This document shows, piece by piece, positions 1 to 10,480 of a stretch of DNA of 64,000 nt. The position numbers and the translations under genes were made by a program. The stretch comes from Okapia johnstoni (lineage: Eukaryota; Chordata; Mammalia; Artiodactyla; Giraffidae), in assembly GCA_024291935.2 (NCBI GenBank), contig CM044309.1, positions 98,109,628-98,173,627 on the forward strand. Reading direction: 5' to 3'. Numbering within the stretch: the stretch's first letter is position 1; every line of letters starts with the position of its first letter. The notes under the pieces are model-generated. The model was not told where the DNA came from. It was given only the letters and a program-made list of their open reading frames with translations, and did not search any database.

Positions 1-345
1 TCACAGAATCAGAGAGTAGAATGGTGATTGCCAGGGGCTGAAGGAGGTGAAGAAAATGAGGGAGTTGTTGGCTAAAGGGTACAAAGTTTCTAGTTACACA
101 GGGAGAATAAGTTATGGAGACTCTAATGTACAGCATAGTGACTATCGTTAACAATGTTATCTACTTGAAATTTGCTATAGGTGTTCTTACTACATACACA
201 TGTAGAAGGTAACTATGTGAGGTGGGTGATGGATATATGAATTAGCTTGAATGTGGTAATCATTTCCTAATATACACAAATATCAAATATGCACTTCAGA
301 TATAGTCATTTTATTCCCCTATTATACCTCAATAAAACTGAAAAA
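1..345 (+). mobile_element. LINE-1 (old L1M type) 3' untranslated end
   Basis: Opens inside the L1 3' UTR signature 'agagtagaatggtgattgcc' and runs through 'gtggtaatcatttcc' to an A-rich end after 'cctcaataaaactg'. This is the usual end of old mammalian L1 elements. The element continues left of the window, so its length cannot be judged. No coding part is present. Confidence 0.75.
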
Positions 346-707
346 GTATAAGTAAAATAAAGGCATCAATGCAATTAAATTAATGCCATTATTTTGCTAA
401 TGCAGTTTTTTTTTAATTTGAGATTATTATCTTATATTCGAAGATTATTTTATCAAGTGGCAACTGTAACAATGACCACATAGTAATAAGTAAAAGATGC
501 TAAACAGTTTAACTTGATTGATATAGGCCAAAACTATATTTGTTTAGAGAAAATTTTATCAAAACTAGCTTTTCTAACAGCTAGATGTACTTCATGGCAA
601 TCTGAAATATTTTTCTTCACTTTGTGCCATGAGTGAAATGTATTTACAGAAATTCTGATCTATTGTTATGAGTCCTAATGGAAATTAGTAAACATTTCAG
701 CCCACAT
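346..707. other. AT-rich unique DNA
   Basis: No recognisable repeat, coding frame or RNA gene is seen here. The sequence is AT-rich with short A and T runs, as expected for intergenic mammalian DNA. Confidence 0.5.
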
Positions 708-718
708 ATCACCTTAAT

Positions 719-930
719 CTTCCCTGTTGGTTCAGGTGGTAAAGAATCCGCTGGCAATGCAGGTTTGACCCCTAAATCAAGAAGATCCCCTGGAGAAGGG
801 AATGGCTACCCACTCCAGTATTCTTGCCTGGATAATTCCAAGAACAGAGGAGATGGTGGGCTGTAGTCCATAGGGTTGCAAATAGCTGAGCACGATTGAG
901 TGACTAACACTTTCACTTTAGAGCTTTAAA
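719..930 (+). mobile_element. Bov-tA SINE
   Basis: A tRNA-derived head (A-box-like 'ggttcaggtggt', worn B box 'ggtttgacccc') is followed by the Bov-A body 'ccactccagtattcttgcct' and the tail 'gagtgactaacactttc'. It is flanked by an 11-bp direct repeat with one mismatch: atcaccttaat at 708-718 and atcacctcaat at 931-941. The internal 'ggagacacaggt' part of the head is shortened. Pol III promoter function is probably lost. Confidence 0.9.
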
Positions 931-941
931 ATCACCTCAAT

Positions 942-2427
942 CAAATGAGACCAACTGTGTTGTATATGGTAGCACAACACTCTGCCCCTCCACCCAAGCT
1001 AATATATGATGTGCTACATTAATTTTTATTCAAAAATTAACATTATTTTAATGTCTTTGCAATGTTTCTAGAATGAAAAGAATTATATATTTTTAAGTTT
1101 GAAAGAAAGAAATGTGTCAGGTAGTTCATTGTGATCAAAGACATATTCAACTCTAATAAGGGTAAGCAAAAGCCATTTCATTTAAAAAATAAAAAATGAT
1201 TTGAATTATAAATTATTGATTTGTTTAATTGCGTGCATTCCCAATAAATATCAATGTGTAGTCAATCTCCTATCAGTATATTTTATAATATAAATTGCAT
1301 TTTTTTTCACTGAAACAAAATCCTCCTGATAAAAAGCACGCTCTGATGTTTGCATGCCTGGCAGAGCATGAGTGCAATCATGCTGCTCTGCATTTGTTGC
1401 AGAGTTTGCCAAGGGTGACTCTGTCATTGGCAGCAATCTTAATACAATGTTTACTAATAGCTCTGTAGAGGAGCAGTATTTCCATAGCAACAAATGAACA
1501 ATACTAGAGAGATTAATCGCTTCTACATTATTGGTGTACAGTTTGCTGTAAAGCAATGTTTTGTAGTCTGATAATTGCAAGTCTAGAATGATTGTACATT
1601 ATGAGTTGATTAGCATAAACACTTAAGATGAAGAATGTCTCTGTTGAAAAGGGGAGAGCATCGCAAAATAGGCAGGACTATATAATAAATATGGCCACGG
1701 TTCAAGGACTGTGTGTAGAGCTATTAAATTGCATCATCAGTCATATAATTTGACAATGGTCATTTGATATGGGCCACTCATGGAGAGCTCTTTGCTGGCA
1801 ACACACACACACACGGACACACACACGCACTCATGTCACCTGAAAAGAAAACAGCATTAGAGTTTATAGTCAAGAATTCCCTCATGAAATTATTTCCACA
1901 GAGCAGCATTAGAAGATCTCTAGAAACTACAACCTTGACTCTAAGTAGAAGCTATATGAGCCCTGTATCCAGGCTTTCTTTTTATGAACACCTGTGTTTC
2001 ATTTAAAAGTTATGAGTATAGTATAGATTGGACTATCGTGGACTACCTTAGATTATTACACTATCTAGGTAATGTCCTTAATTTTACAAAAGAATGTATT
2101 CTAGTCAAAAACCTTGTGTCCTCTTAGAAGCACAATGACTATTTCATATGAACACAGGCAGAAAGGGTTGCATTTTCTTAGTAATTTACTACTGTTACAA
2201 AAAAAATGATAACAGAATTACCTTTTGTTTTTATTGAATTGAGTCCCTTTGATAGTTCTATTATTTCATTTGTTAAAAATAAACAGTTCCATAAGGATGA
2301 ATGCTATAAAGTCAGAAGACAAAATAATTTTTGTTTAAATCTACTAAAATTGGAACTGATGTGTGGGTTTCCTTATATTAGTATTATGTTTTTTGACAAA
2401 TAGTGGCAAGATAATTAGTGGAAAGTG
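942..2427. other. Unique DNA with a conserved-element-like core
   Basis: No transposon was recognised. The part at about 1320-1620 is less AT-biased than its flanks. It contains an imperfect hairpin (1361-1391), an RFX-like half site ccatagcaac (1482-1491) and several homeobox-type TAAT words. A CA repeat lies at 1801-1832. No open frame has convincing coding character. Confidence 0.45.
1801..1832. repeat. Interrupted (CA)n microsatellite
   Basis: About 32 bases of CA dinucleotides, broken by 'cgg' and 'cgc' interruptions. The interruptions suggest an old, fairly stable tract. Confidence 0.85.
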
Positions 2428-2437
2428 TTAAAATGAT

Positions 2438-2656
2438 GAGCTTCCCTGGTGGATCTGTGGTAAAGAATCCACCTGCTAATGCAGGAGACACAGGTTCGAT
2501 CTCTGGGTCAGGAAGATCCCCTGGAGAAGGAAATGGCAACCCACTCAAGTATTCTTGCCTGGAAAATCCCATAGACAGAGGAGCCTGGTGGGCTACAGTT
2601 AATGGAGTCACAAAGAGTTAGACACGACCCAGTGACTAAACAGCAACAATAACAAA
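2438..2656 (+). mobile_element. Bov-tA SINE, full length
   Basis: The complete head starts at 'gagcttccctggtgg', with the B box 'ggttcgatctc', and the body ends in 'agtgactaaacagcaacaat'. A perfect 10-bp target-site duplication ttaaaatgat brackets it (2428-2437 and 2657-2666). The A box has a two-base change in 'ggatctgtggt'. Confidence 0.95.
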
Positions 2657-2666
2657 TTAAAATGAT

Positions 2667-4220
2667 ACTTATGCTTGTCATTGAGTAGTGTAATAAAAAG
2701 TTTACCATAAGCAACAATCTCTGCATTTTTGGATACCATAATATTTCTAGTGTTTAATTATATATATATATGGGCTATTTATTTTAAAAGGAATAAAAGG
2801 ACATAATATATAACAAGTGAAAAACATTCACTGCAGCTGTTTTGTAATCAGAATATCATTGACTGAACAATACTTGAAGATTTAATTCATGTCAAATATA
2901 ATTAGCATATAGGGAGTACTGCCCAATTTGGGCAGTAAATATTGTCCATATGATTCCATTAAGTCACAGTTCAGAATGATTGTAAAGGAAACAACCACCA
3001 CCAGTGCACCTGGGATCTGTGTAGTTAGCATCTTTGGAATGAACCCAGTCAATAAGGTTTTTTTTTGTTTTTTTTTTTCTCCCAGTGAGCAGACCAGCTG
3101 TTCTCTCCATGGTTTCTCTCATAGCTACTCCCCCTGCACTATGGATTCACTAGCAAATTGATCAATTCCTTCATTAGCTCATGGTTATTCTCACAGATTG
3201 TATTGAGGAGGTTCAATTGAATTTGAAGCACAAAATTGTAAACATTTCTAATGTGAGGAATAGCAAAATTAGAATAGAATGACTATACCTTATTGATTTA
3301 TTCTATGTATGGATTCTATATTGCTATCTGACTTAAGATTTCACTCTATACAATAAATGCATTCCTAAAAATTTATGCCAAATTGTTTTATAAATAAAGA
3401 TGTTTTGCAAATTAATTCTAGATATTAAATTTTATCGCTTACTGCATTGATATTTGTTTAATTCCCAATAAAAAGAGTACTTAAGAAGCTCTATAACTGT
3501 CTCTAACAGTGTTTACTAGTCTACAAATAAACAGATAAAACTAGTAAAATTTCCACCAAAAATCTTTTTTGAAAATCTTTACACAAATCTTTGTCATTTT
3601 TACATTCAGATTTTATATATCTGACTTTACTAAGGCAAAGTAGAAAAGTGGTGAAATATGTGAACAGTACAAGATTCCTTTAGTCATTAAATAATAGTCT
3701 ACCTGAATAACAAATTTTCCTTTTCTTTTTATAATAAAAATCATCCACATATTACATATATATGTTCTACTGTAGTAGAATATAAAATGCATGAATTTAG
3801 ATCAAAACGCAAGCTAAGACACTAAATACAAGTGCAAATCACAAGATATTAATATTCAAATTAGTTTTTCTTAGAAGTGCTCTCCACCTCATCTTGGCAG
3901 AAACTAGTTGTGATTAATTGTGTATGTGAGTGTGTGTGCGTTAGGAGTAGGAGGAGAGGGTGACTGCTGCAGTCTGTGATGGATGGCACCTTTTCCTTCT
4001 CTTTGATCCACTTATTCTTTTGAAGACTGGGGATATATACAGAAGGGCTTTGAATAAATAGAAGAGTATTAAGAAAATATATTACATATATTCTGGATTT
4101 AACATACTGCTTTAAATTGGGAGTAATATATTTACAAAATAATTTTTTCCTTCAGAATTCCTTAAAATTACAGCATTCTTAATACATAATAAAATTATAA
4201 AAGTATCATATACGTGGTTT
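2667..4220. other. AT-rich unique DNA
   Basis: No repeat family or coding region recognised. It holds a short (TA)n at 2758-2771, a T-rich run at about 3057-3080 and a GT-rich patch at about 3920-3945. Otherwise it is featureless intergenic sequence. Confidence 0.45.
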
Positions 4221-4427
4221 GGGCTTCCCTGGTGGCTCAATGGTAAAGAATCCACCTGCCAATGCAGGAGACACAGGTTTGATCCCTGACTCCAGAAAAT
4301 CTTCTGGAGAAGGGAATGCCAACCTACTCCAGTATTCTTGCCTGGAGAATTCCAAGGACAGAGAATCTTGGTGGGCTACAGTCCATGGGGTTGCAAAGAG
4401 TCGGACTTGACTGAGTAACTAACACAC
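4221..4427 (+). mobile_element. Bov-tA SINE
   Basis: Head 'gggcttccctggtggctcaa' with B box 'ggtttgatccc', then the Bov-A body, ending 'gagtaactaacacacaca'. The flanks 'atatacgtggtt' and 'catatgtggta' look like a mutated target-site duplication. Confidence 0.9.
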
Positions 4428-4835
4428 ACATATGTGGTATAGAAACATCTGAAAATTTACACAAGTACGTGTAAAAAGGTCTGACTATGTAAAGTTTGGT
4501 GTTCCATTTTTTTACTAAATATTTCAAACAATAATTTTGTCAAGTTCTCAAAATATTAAAGCATGAGTTTTAGTACTTGCAAAGTAATGTGACACACCAC
4601 AATCACCCAAAGTCTGTGGTTTACATTACAGTTCATTCTTGGTGTTGTACATTCAACAGATTTGAGCAAATGTATCATGACAGGTATCCATCATTATAGT
4701 ATCCTACAGAGTATTTTCACTGCCCTAAAAATCCTCTTTGCTCTGCCTCTCCAATTCCCCACACATCCAAACCTTGGTAACCATTCATCATTTTACTGGT
4801 TTCAACTTTTGCCTTTTCCATAACATCATATAGTT

Positions 4836-5023
4836 GGAGTTGTAGGTGGCACTAGTGGTAAAGGACCTGCCTGCCAATGCAGAGGACATAAGAGATGTGG
4901 GTTTGATCCCTGGGTCAGAAAGATCCCCTGGAGAAGGGGCTGGCAACCCACTCTAGTATTATTACCTGGAGAATCCCATGGACAGAGGAAACTGGCAGTC
5001 ACAAAAAATCGAAACAACTTAGC
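4836..5023 (+). mobile_element. Bov-tA SINE nested in L1
   Basis: This is a variant head with the extended D-arm 'gcactagtggtaaaggacct' and the insert 'ataagagatgtgggtttgat', a known Bov-tA subtype feature. The body is shortened after 'gaggaaactggcagtcac'. Short direct repeats (tatagt) lie at the two junctions with the L1. Confidence 0.85.
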
Positions 5024-5557
5024 ATTATAGTATGGAGCCTTTTCAGATTGGCTTTTTTCACTTAATAATACACATTTAAGTTTTCTCCGTGTCTTTTTAT
5101 GACTTTAGAGCCCTCTTAGTGCCAAATAATATTCCACCATCTGGATGTACCAGTTTATTTATTCATCTGCTGAAGGACATCTTGATTGCTTGGCAATTAT
5201 GAATAAAGCTACTATAAAAAGCCATGGGCAGGTTTCTGTGTGAACAAAAGTTCTCGGGTCCTTTGGGTCAACACTAAGGAGCTCAATTACTAGATCATGT
5301 GGTATGCGTATCTTTGGTTTGGTAAGACATTTCCAAACTGTTTTTCAAAGTGGCTGTACCATTTTGCATTTGCACCAGCAATGAACAAGAGTTCCTCCTG
5401 CTCCATGGCCTCAACAGCATTTGGTGTTATCAGTGTTCCAAAATTTGGGCATTTTAATAGGTCTGTAGTTTTACCTTGTTGTTTTAGCTGCGTGATGTGG
5501 AGCATCTTTTCATATGCTTATTTTCTCAGGCATACATTAATGTCTCTGGTGTTTGTT

Positions 5558-5672
5558 CTTCTTCTTCCACACCTTGCAGCTTGCAGGTCTTAGTTTTCCA
5601 ATCAGGAACTGAATCTAGGCCCTCGGCAGTAAAAACACAGAGTCCTAAACTTTGGACCACCAGGGAATTCCC
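5558..5672 (-). mobile_element. CHR-2-type tRNA-derived SINE nested in L1
   Basis: It ends in 'ggaccaccagggaattccc', the reverse complement of the CHR-2 start 'gggaattccctggtggtcc'. The inverse B box 'ggaactgaatctaggcc' lies internally. Only the tRNA-related head and a short body remain. CHR-2 SINEs are shared by ruminants, hippos and whales, so this insertion probably predates the Bov-tA insertions. Confidence 0.75.
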
Positions 5673-5788
5673 TCATTTTTAAAAGGAGGCTGTTTGTTTT
5701 CTTATTACTGAGTTTTAAGGGTTCTTTTATATTTTGAATAAAATTAGAGTTATGCTTTCCATCCCTCTCTAATGAATTCGTCTTACTA

Positions 5789-5938
5789 ACCATTATTAAA
5801 AGTTAGACTAATTGAAGGAATCCCGGTAATATAATTTTATTTTCCAATTCGACAGCTATAGAAACCATTTTTAAAAGTTATGTTGAAATAATCTCAACAA
5901 TGTAATTTTGTTTTTCAATTTGACAACTATGGAAATTA
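5789..5938. repeat. 75-bp tandem duplication, two diverged copies
   Basis: Copies at 5789-5863 and 5864-5938 share 'accattnttaaaagtta' at their starts and 'attttcaattygacarctat' near their ends. Each copy carries many substitutions. The duplication abuts the 5' side of the L1 at 4575-5790. Confidence 0.75.
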
Positions 5939-6780
5939 TGAATCCTTTAAATTACTTGCATTAAATATTTTAATGTCAGAAATATTGAATTCATAGATGA
6001 TATTTTTAAAATCTGCATGTATAATTTCCATATTTTTAATCGTGAACCCAATGAAAATTATCCATGAGCTGAAACTAGCTTTTAATAGAATTTTTCCTTG
6101 ATTATTAGTCAACTATTAAGGAAAATCATTTAAAAAATAGTTTTCGTGGATTTCCACCCTTGAATATATTTCAACGCATAGCAATTTAATGTTAAGAATC
6201 CCTATCAATTTTAGTTTACAGATTTAGCTTCTCTAGGTTTACATGGAAAACTAGAAATAAAGTCTTATCTGCAAACTACAATTGTATGAATGTATTCATT
6301 CTGAGCAGATGGGGTGTAAAAGCTTCAACAAAGTAACTACTTTAGCCATTTAGCACACAGAAAGTATTTTGGCTGTTAAGTATTTTCAGGACTGGTTTTT
6401 GGAATCATTTCTCTAGAGAGGCTAATGCAGAAAAGAAGTAAGGAGCAGATCAGGAAAAAAGAGAAGAATGTGCTGAAAAACTAATTCAGGGCAGGGCAGA
6501 ATTGAGAGCTCTAAAAGGAAGGAAGAAAGGGGGAAAACAGAGCTGGCAGTGCTGTTGTAGCTTAGCTTTTTCCTGAAACCCAGTTAACCTGAGAAGAGAC
6601 AATGTTTCTTATTTTTAAGTTATTTTGATATTTAACAAAATGCAAGACCATCCTACATATAAAAAATTGTTCTTGATGAGCATGGATATTAGATATTTTG
6701 ATTGAAAAATTAGGACTGTTTCCATCAGGCCATCCGGCGTTGGTCACAGATCCAAGAAAACATGTTTTAGTTATTCTTTG
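5939..6780. other. Unique DNA with a purine-rich patch
   Basis: No repeat recognised. 6410-6545 is strongly purine-rich on the plus strand (many GGAAGG and GAAAA words). There is no coding signal. Confidence 0.45.
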
Positions 6781-6960
6781 TTTGTGCTCAGTAGCTCTGT
6801 CGTGTCCAACTCTCTGCAGGCCTCTGGACAGTAGCGTGCCAGGTTCCCCTGCCCATGGAATTTTCCAGGCCAGGATACCGGAGCATGTTTCCATTTCCTA
6901 TTCCAGGGAATCTTTTAGATGCAGGGATCGAACCTGTCTCCTGCATTGGTAAATTTCCTG
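6781..6960 (-). mobile_element. Bov-tA SINE, head-truncated
   Basis: The reverse complement of the Bov-A body ('gtgtccaactctctgcagg', 'ttttccaggccaggatac') leads into the inverse B box 'gggatcgaacctg'. It stops at 'ctgcattggtaaa', so the first ~35 bases of the tRNA head are missing. Confidence 0.85.
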
Positions 6961-8038
6961 ACATACAATGTCAGTGAAATAATTTTCAATAGACCGCTAT
7001 TTTATTCTTTAATTTTATCATATCGAGGCTGATTTGCTTCAGAATGTGAATGAAAACTACTGAATGAGATAATATTAATATGTGATCTGAAATCAATTAA
7101 TCATGGAATTTGTTCATTGTTTACCCGTCAATTTTAGACACATAACTTAGCAACTGTTGAGTTTATTATTCAAGAGGTAAACAATTTCTCATCAGATTAA
7201 TATGATTATTGCTTTAAGTTAATGTTACAGTTAAATAAATAGGATATTTACAGTAAAATATATTCCACTGTTCATCAAATTTATTTCACTCTCACTTCTA
7301 TTGCTAGAGTAATAATTTTTGATGTAATTTTTTGACCATAAAATGATATAATTAATTTAAAGAATTAAATGAAGAGAAACATAATAGAATCTCTTGAGAA
7401 TTTGGGGGTAAATTACTCAGCTTGAAGATACTTTGGAGATTTGCATGCTGATGTGTGTGATCCAGGGTTAATCTTCTAGATCTGTGTCATATGATTCCAT
7501 CATATAAAGAATACATTGAGCAAGGCTGAACACATTTTACGATCTATTGTCTGATATAATTTGTCCATTCCTATTGCAGTAAAGTTTTCCACTTAACCAG
7601 ATCAACTTTAGTAGTGAGTATTTTATTCATTTTTAGAAAATGTCCCTGACAAACATATTAACTGCATATGAAAAATCCTAACTTTTTAAGGGAAATATCA
7701 ATATGTATAGAATAATATTTTTTAAGGTGATGCATTTTGACAAATGTTATTATTAATAACAAAAAGTTACTAGTCTAATAGTTCTAATGTGATTTAAAAT
7801 ATTAGAATAAAGAATGTTTATCAATTTTAGAAAATATTAAATAAAATTTGGAAACAAGGGTAGTATCAATCAGCATATCAGGTTGAGACCCATTCGTTTC
7901 TTTTATCATTTCTGGCATCCAAAATTATCTATTATATTTAATTTTATATTTTTCATGATGAATTTATAGTTAAGGAAATAATAAAATGAGTATCCATGAA
8001 ACTTACATCTCATTTAAGAAAGAAAATATTACTAAGTA
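6961..8038. other. AT-rich unique DNA
   Basis: About 1.1 kb with no identifiable element or coding frame. Homopolymer and TA words are frequent. Confidence 0.45.
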
Positions 8039-8049
8039 CTAATTCAAAG

Positions 8050-8262
8050 GGACTTGCCTGGTGGCTCAGAGGTTAAAGCGTCTGCCTCCAATGTGGAAGA
8101 CCCGAGTTTAATCCCTGGGTCGGGAAGATCCCCTGGAGAAGGAAATGGCAAACCACTCCAGTATTCTTGCCTGGAGAATCCCATAGACGGAGGATCCTGG
8201 TAGGCTACAGTCCATGGGGTCGCAAAGAGTCGGACACGACTGAGCAACTTCCCTTCCCTTCC
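8050..8262 (+). mobile_element. Bov-tA SINE with perfect target-site duplication
   Basis: Head 'gggacttgcctggtggctca' and B box 'gagtttaatccc', then a well-preserved body including 'gtcggacacgactgagcaac' and a (ttccc)n-type tail. Flanked by the 11-bp direct repeat ctaattcaaag (8039-8049 and 8263-8273). It inserted next to older L1 sequence. Confidence 0.95.
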
Positions 8263-9007
8263 CTAATTCAAAGACCTCTGTATACTTCTGGTAGATGTCA
8301 TAGTTTGGTTAATTATACTTTCATTTTCTTTATGATGTCTTCTGAATAAGAGAAATCCTTAATTTCAATGCATTCAAATGTATCAGTCTTTTCACTTGTG
8401 GTAAATGCCATCTGGTCTTAAGAACACATCCTTAATCCAAGTTTATAAATATACGCATCTGTTTGTTTATTTTTAATTTTGAAGTTATTTTTTTTTAAAT
8501 CTGAGTTCTTAATCCATTTGGAATTGATTTGTGTGTAAGTTGTCAGATAAGAATCCATTACTATATCTATATATGTAAATATATATAATATTTTAATTTA
8601 CTTGTATTTTCAACACCATATTCTGACTAGGTTGTCTTCTCCATTGATTCTCAGTGCCATCTCTGTCAGAGTGCAGGTTCTTACACCTGTGTAAATTTGT
8701 TCTGAGCTCTCTGCTGTTCCACTGGTCTGGCTATTCTCTGCCCAAAACTCACAGGTTAATTACCATCCTAAAACATCTTCATAATTATAAAGACTCCACA
8801 ATATTGTTCTTCAGGAGTTTCTTGGCTATTTGCTCTTGAACTTTTTATTCTTCTGTTAACTTATTTTCAAATCTCTAATGGGATTTTTATTGCAATTAGT
8901 TTAAATATATAGATCAATTTGGGGACATTACTAGACAGTATTAAGTTATTTAATGTATATTTTGTGAAAGTATATTTAGGTATTTTTAATGTCTTACATA
9001 ATGAATT

Positions 9008-9217
9008 TGGCTTCCCTTGTGGCTCAGCTGCTAAAGAATCCACCTGCAATGCGGAAGACCTGGGTTCTATGCCTGGGTTGGGAAGATCCCCTGGAGATGG
9101 AAAAGGTTACCCACTCTAGCATTCTAGCCTGGAGAATTCCATGGACTGTAGAGTCCATGAGGTTGCAAAGAGTCAGACATGACTGGCGACTTTCCATTCA
9201 CTTCACTTCACTTCATC
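9008..9217 (+). mobile_element. Bov-tA SINE nested in L1
   Basis: Head 'ggcttcccttgtggctcagc', with an unusual anticodon-arm stretch 'ccacctgcaatgcggaag'. The tail is the tandem pentamer 'cacttcacttcacttcat'. Target-site duplication taatgaatt at 8999-9007 and 9218-9226. Confidence 0.95.
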
Positions 9218-9457
9218 TAATGAATTCTTACACAAAGATGTTAAAATCTCTTGTTACATTTTATTGCAGATATTATTTATTGCTAGTAAAAATGGTCACA
9301 GTTAAATTCCTCTTTTACAAAATTACAATTAATATTTGAATATCCTACAATGTTTCTATACTACTTGTTATAGTTGCTTGTGTTGAACAAATACATTCTT
9401 ACTAGATTTTTGAGTATTTTCTCTAACAGCTTATTGATAGATTCCATATATCTGTAA

Positions 9458-9488
9458 TGAATTAGTGACTAAACCATCACCACCACCA
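9458..9488 (+). mobile_element. 31-bp remnant matching only the Bov-tA 3' tail
   Basis: The insert reads 'agtgactaaaccatcacc' followed by (acc)n, the terminal tail of Bov-tA (compare 'agtgactaaacagcaac' at 2632). It is bracketed by a perfect 14-bp direct repeat ccatatatctgtaa (9444-9457 and 9489-9502). The repeat marks it as a retroposition event in which almost the whole element was lost. Confidence 0.7.
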
Positions 9489-9660
9489 CCATATATCTGT
9501 AAACAGAAACTATGTTACTTTTTTTATTGCAATTTAGATGACTTTTTATTTCATCTTCTTGCTTAATTGCTCTGGTTAGGACTTCCTAGGTGCCTAGGTT
9601 AAGAGTGGCCATCCTTATCTTGTCCCTTAATCTTAAAGGGCAATTTTCGGCCTTTTTTAG

Positions 9661-9768
9661 TCAATCATACCTTGATTGTTGTGAATAATGCTGCAGTGAA
9701 CATAGAGGGGCTAATATCTCTTTAAGATAGTGATTTCATTTCCTTTGAATACAAACTGATCTTATGGT
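9661..9768 (-). mobile_element. LINE-1 3' fragment, left part, split by BovB
   Basis: Plus-strand 'tgttgtgaataatgctgcag' and 'tttcatttcctttgaatac' are antisense L1 3'-region sequence. It breaks at 'cttatggt' where BovB begins and continues from 10340, giving a precise empty-site reconstruction. Confidence 0.8.
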
Positions 9769-10339
9769 CAGTTCAATTCAGTCCCATAGTTGTGTCTGAC
9801 TCTCTGTGACCTCATGGACTGAAGCACGCCAGGCTTCCCTGTCCAACACCAACTCCCAGATCTTGCTCAAACTCATGTCATTGGACATGGAACAACAGGC
9901 TGGTTCCAAATCAGGGAAGGAGTAGATCAAGGCTGAATATTGCCACCCTGCTTATTTAACTTATCAACAGAGTACACCATGTGAAATGCCGGGCTGGATG
10001 AAGCACAAGCTGGAATCAAGGTTGCCAGGAGAAATATCAATAACCTCAGATACGCAGATGACACCACCCTTATGGCAGAAAGTAAAGAACTAAAGAGTCA
10101 CTTGATGAAAGTGAAAGAGGAGGGTGAAAAAGTTGGCTTAAAACTTAACATTCAGAAAACTAAGATCATGGCATCTGGTCCCATCACTTCATGGCAAATA
10201 GATGGGGAAACAATGACAGACTTTATTTTTTGGGCTCCAAAATCATTGCAGATGGTGACTGCAGCCATGAAATTAAAAGACACTTGCTCCTTGTAAGAAA
10301 AGCTATGACCAATGTAGACAGCATATTAAAAAGCAGATT
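9769..10339 (-). mobile_element. BovB (RTE LINE) with 5' inversion, inserted in L1
   Basis: 9769-9885 is the antisense BovB 3' end (starts 'cagttcaattcagtc'). At about 9886 orientation flips and 9886-10339 is sense BovB from the reverse-transcriptase region. The whole is bracketed by ttatggt (9762-9768 and 10340-10346), with L1 sequence continuing on both sides. An inverted internal segment attached to an intact 3' end with one target-site duplication is the hallmark of twin priming. About 0.5 kb of BovB between the two segments is absent. Confidence 0.9.
9886..10337 (+). pseudogene. BovB reverse transcriptase fragment
   Basis: This is the sense-strand remnant of the BovB RT domain inside the inverted segment. 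The catalytic YADD motif is intact at 10051-10062 within 'LRYADDTTLMAES', followed by a helix rich in K and E. This motif holds the two aspartates that bind metal in reverse transcriptases. The frame runs from about 10072 to 10296, then shifts after 'gggctccaaaatc'. Upstream it is broken by small deletions. Only about 150 residues of a roughly 1000-residue polyprotein remain, so it is non-functional. Confidence 0.85.
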
Positions 10340-10480
10340 TTATGGTAGTTCTATTTTTAATTTCCTGAAGAACCTCCATACTGTTTTCCATAGTGGCTGT
10401 ACCACAACTCTTTTCACCAACAGGGCATTTGTTCCCTTTTCTCCACACCCTCCCTAGCCCTAACCAAATTTACACACTGC
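10340..10480 (-). mobile_element. LINE-1 3' fragment, right part
   Basis: Continuation of the L1 at 9661-9768: plus-strand 'gaacctccatactgttttcc' and 'catagtggctgtaccac' are antisense L1. It fades after 'ccctttctccacacc'. Confidence 0.8.

Larger units (their letters stand above)
4575..5790 (-). mobile_element. LINE-1 (L1M) 3' portion, minus, carrying two nested SINEs
   Basis: On the minus strand this matches the end of ORF2 and the 3' UTR of old L1 elements. On the plus strand one reads 'aaagtggctgtaccattttg', 'gatgtggagcatcttttcat' and 'tgtttgttttcttattactg'. The L1 is split by a Bov-tA at 4836-5023 and a CHR-2 SINE at 5558-5672. L1 reading resumes at the expected place after each, so both SINEs are younger. 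The frame is heavily decayed. Confidence 0.75.
8370..9660 (-). mobile_element. LINE-1 ORF2-derived sequence, minus, fragmented
   Basis: Plus-strand words such as 'gagttcttaatccatttgga' (about 8504), 'ttccactggtctggctattc' (about 8716) and 'aattgctctggttaggactt' (about 9567) match antisense L1 ORF2. The reading is interrupted by a Bov-tA (9008-9217) and a 31-bp insertion (9458-9488). Stops and indels are everywhere and no protein can be made. Parts of 9227-9440 are too diverged to assign. Confidence 0.65.

Noticed and set aside
719..930. tRNA gene candidates in the heads of Bov-tA SINEs (this and all other copies)
   Set aside because: A- and B-box words are present, but the heads lack a proper cloverleaf and are fused to the Bov-A body. 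They are tRNA-derived SINEs, not tRNA genes.
1251..1580. 109-codon minus-strand open frame across the conserved-looking region
   Set aside because: No domain, no clear start context and no codon pattern. The region's character is better explained as non-coding.
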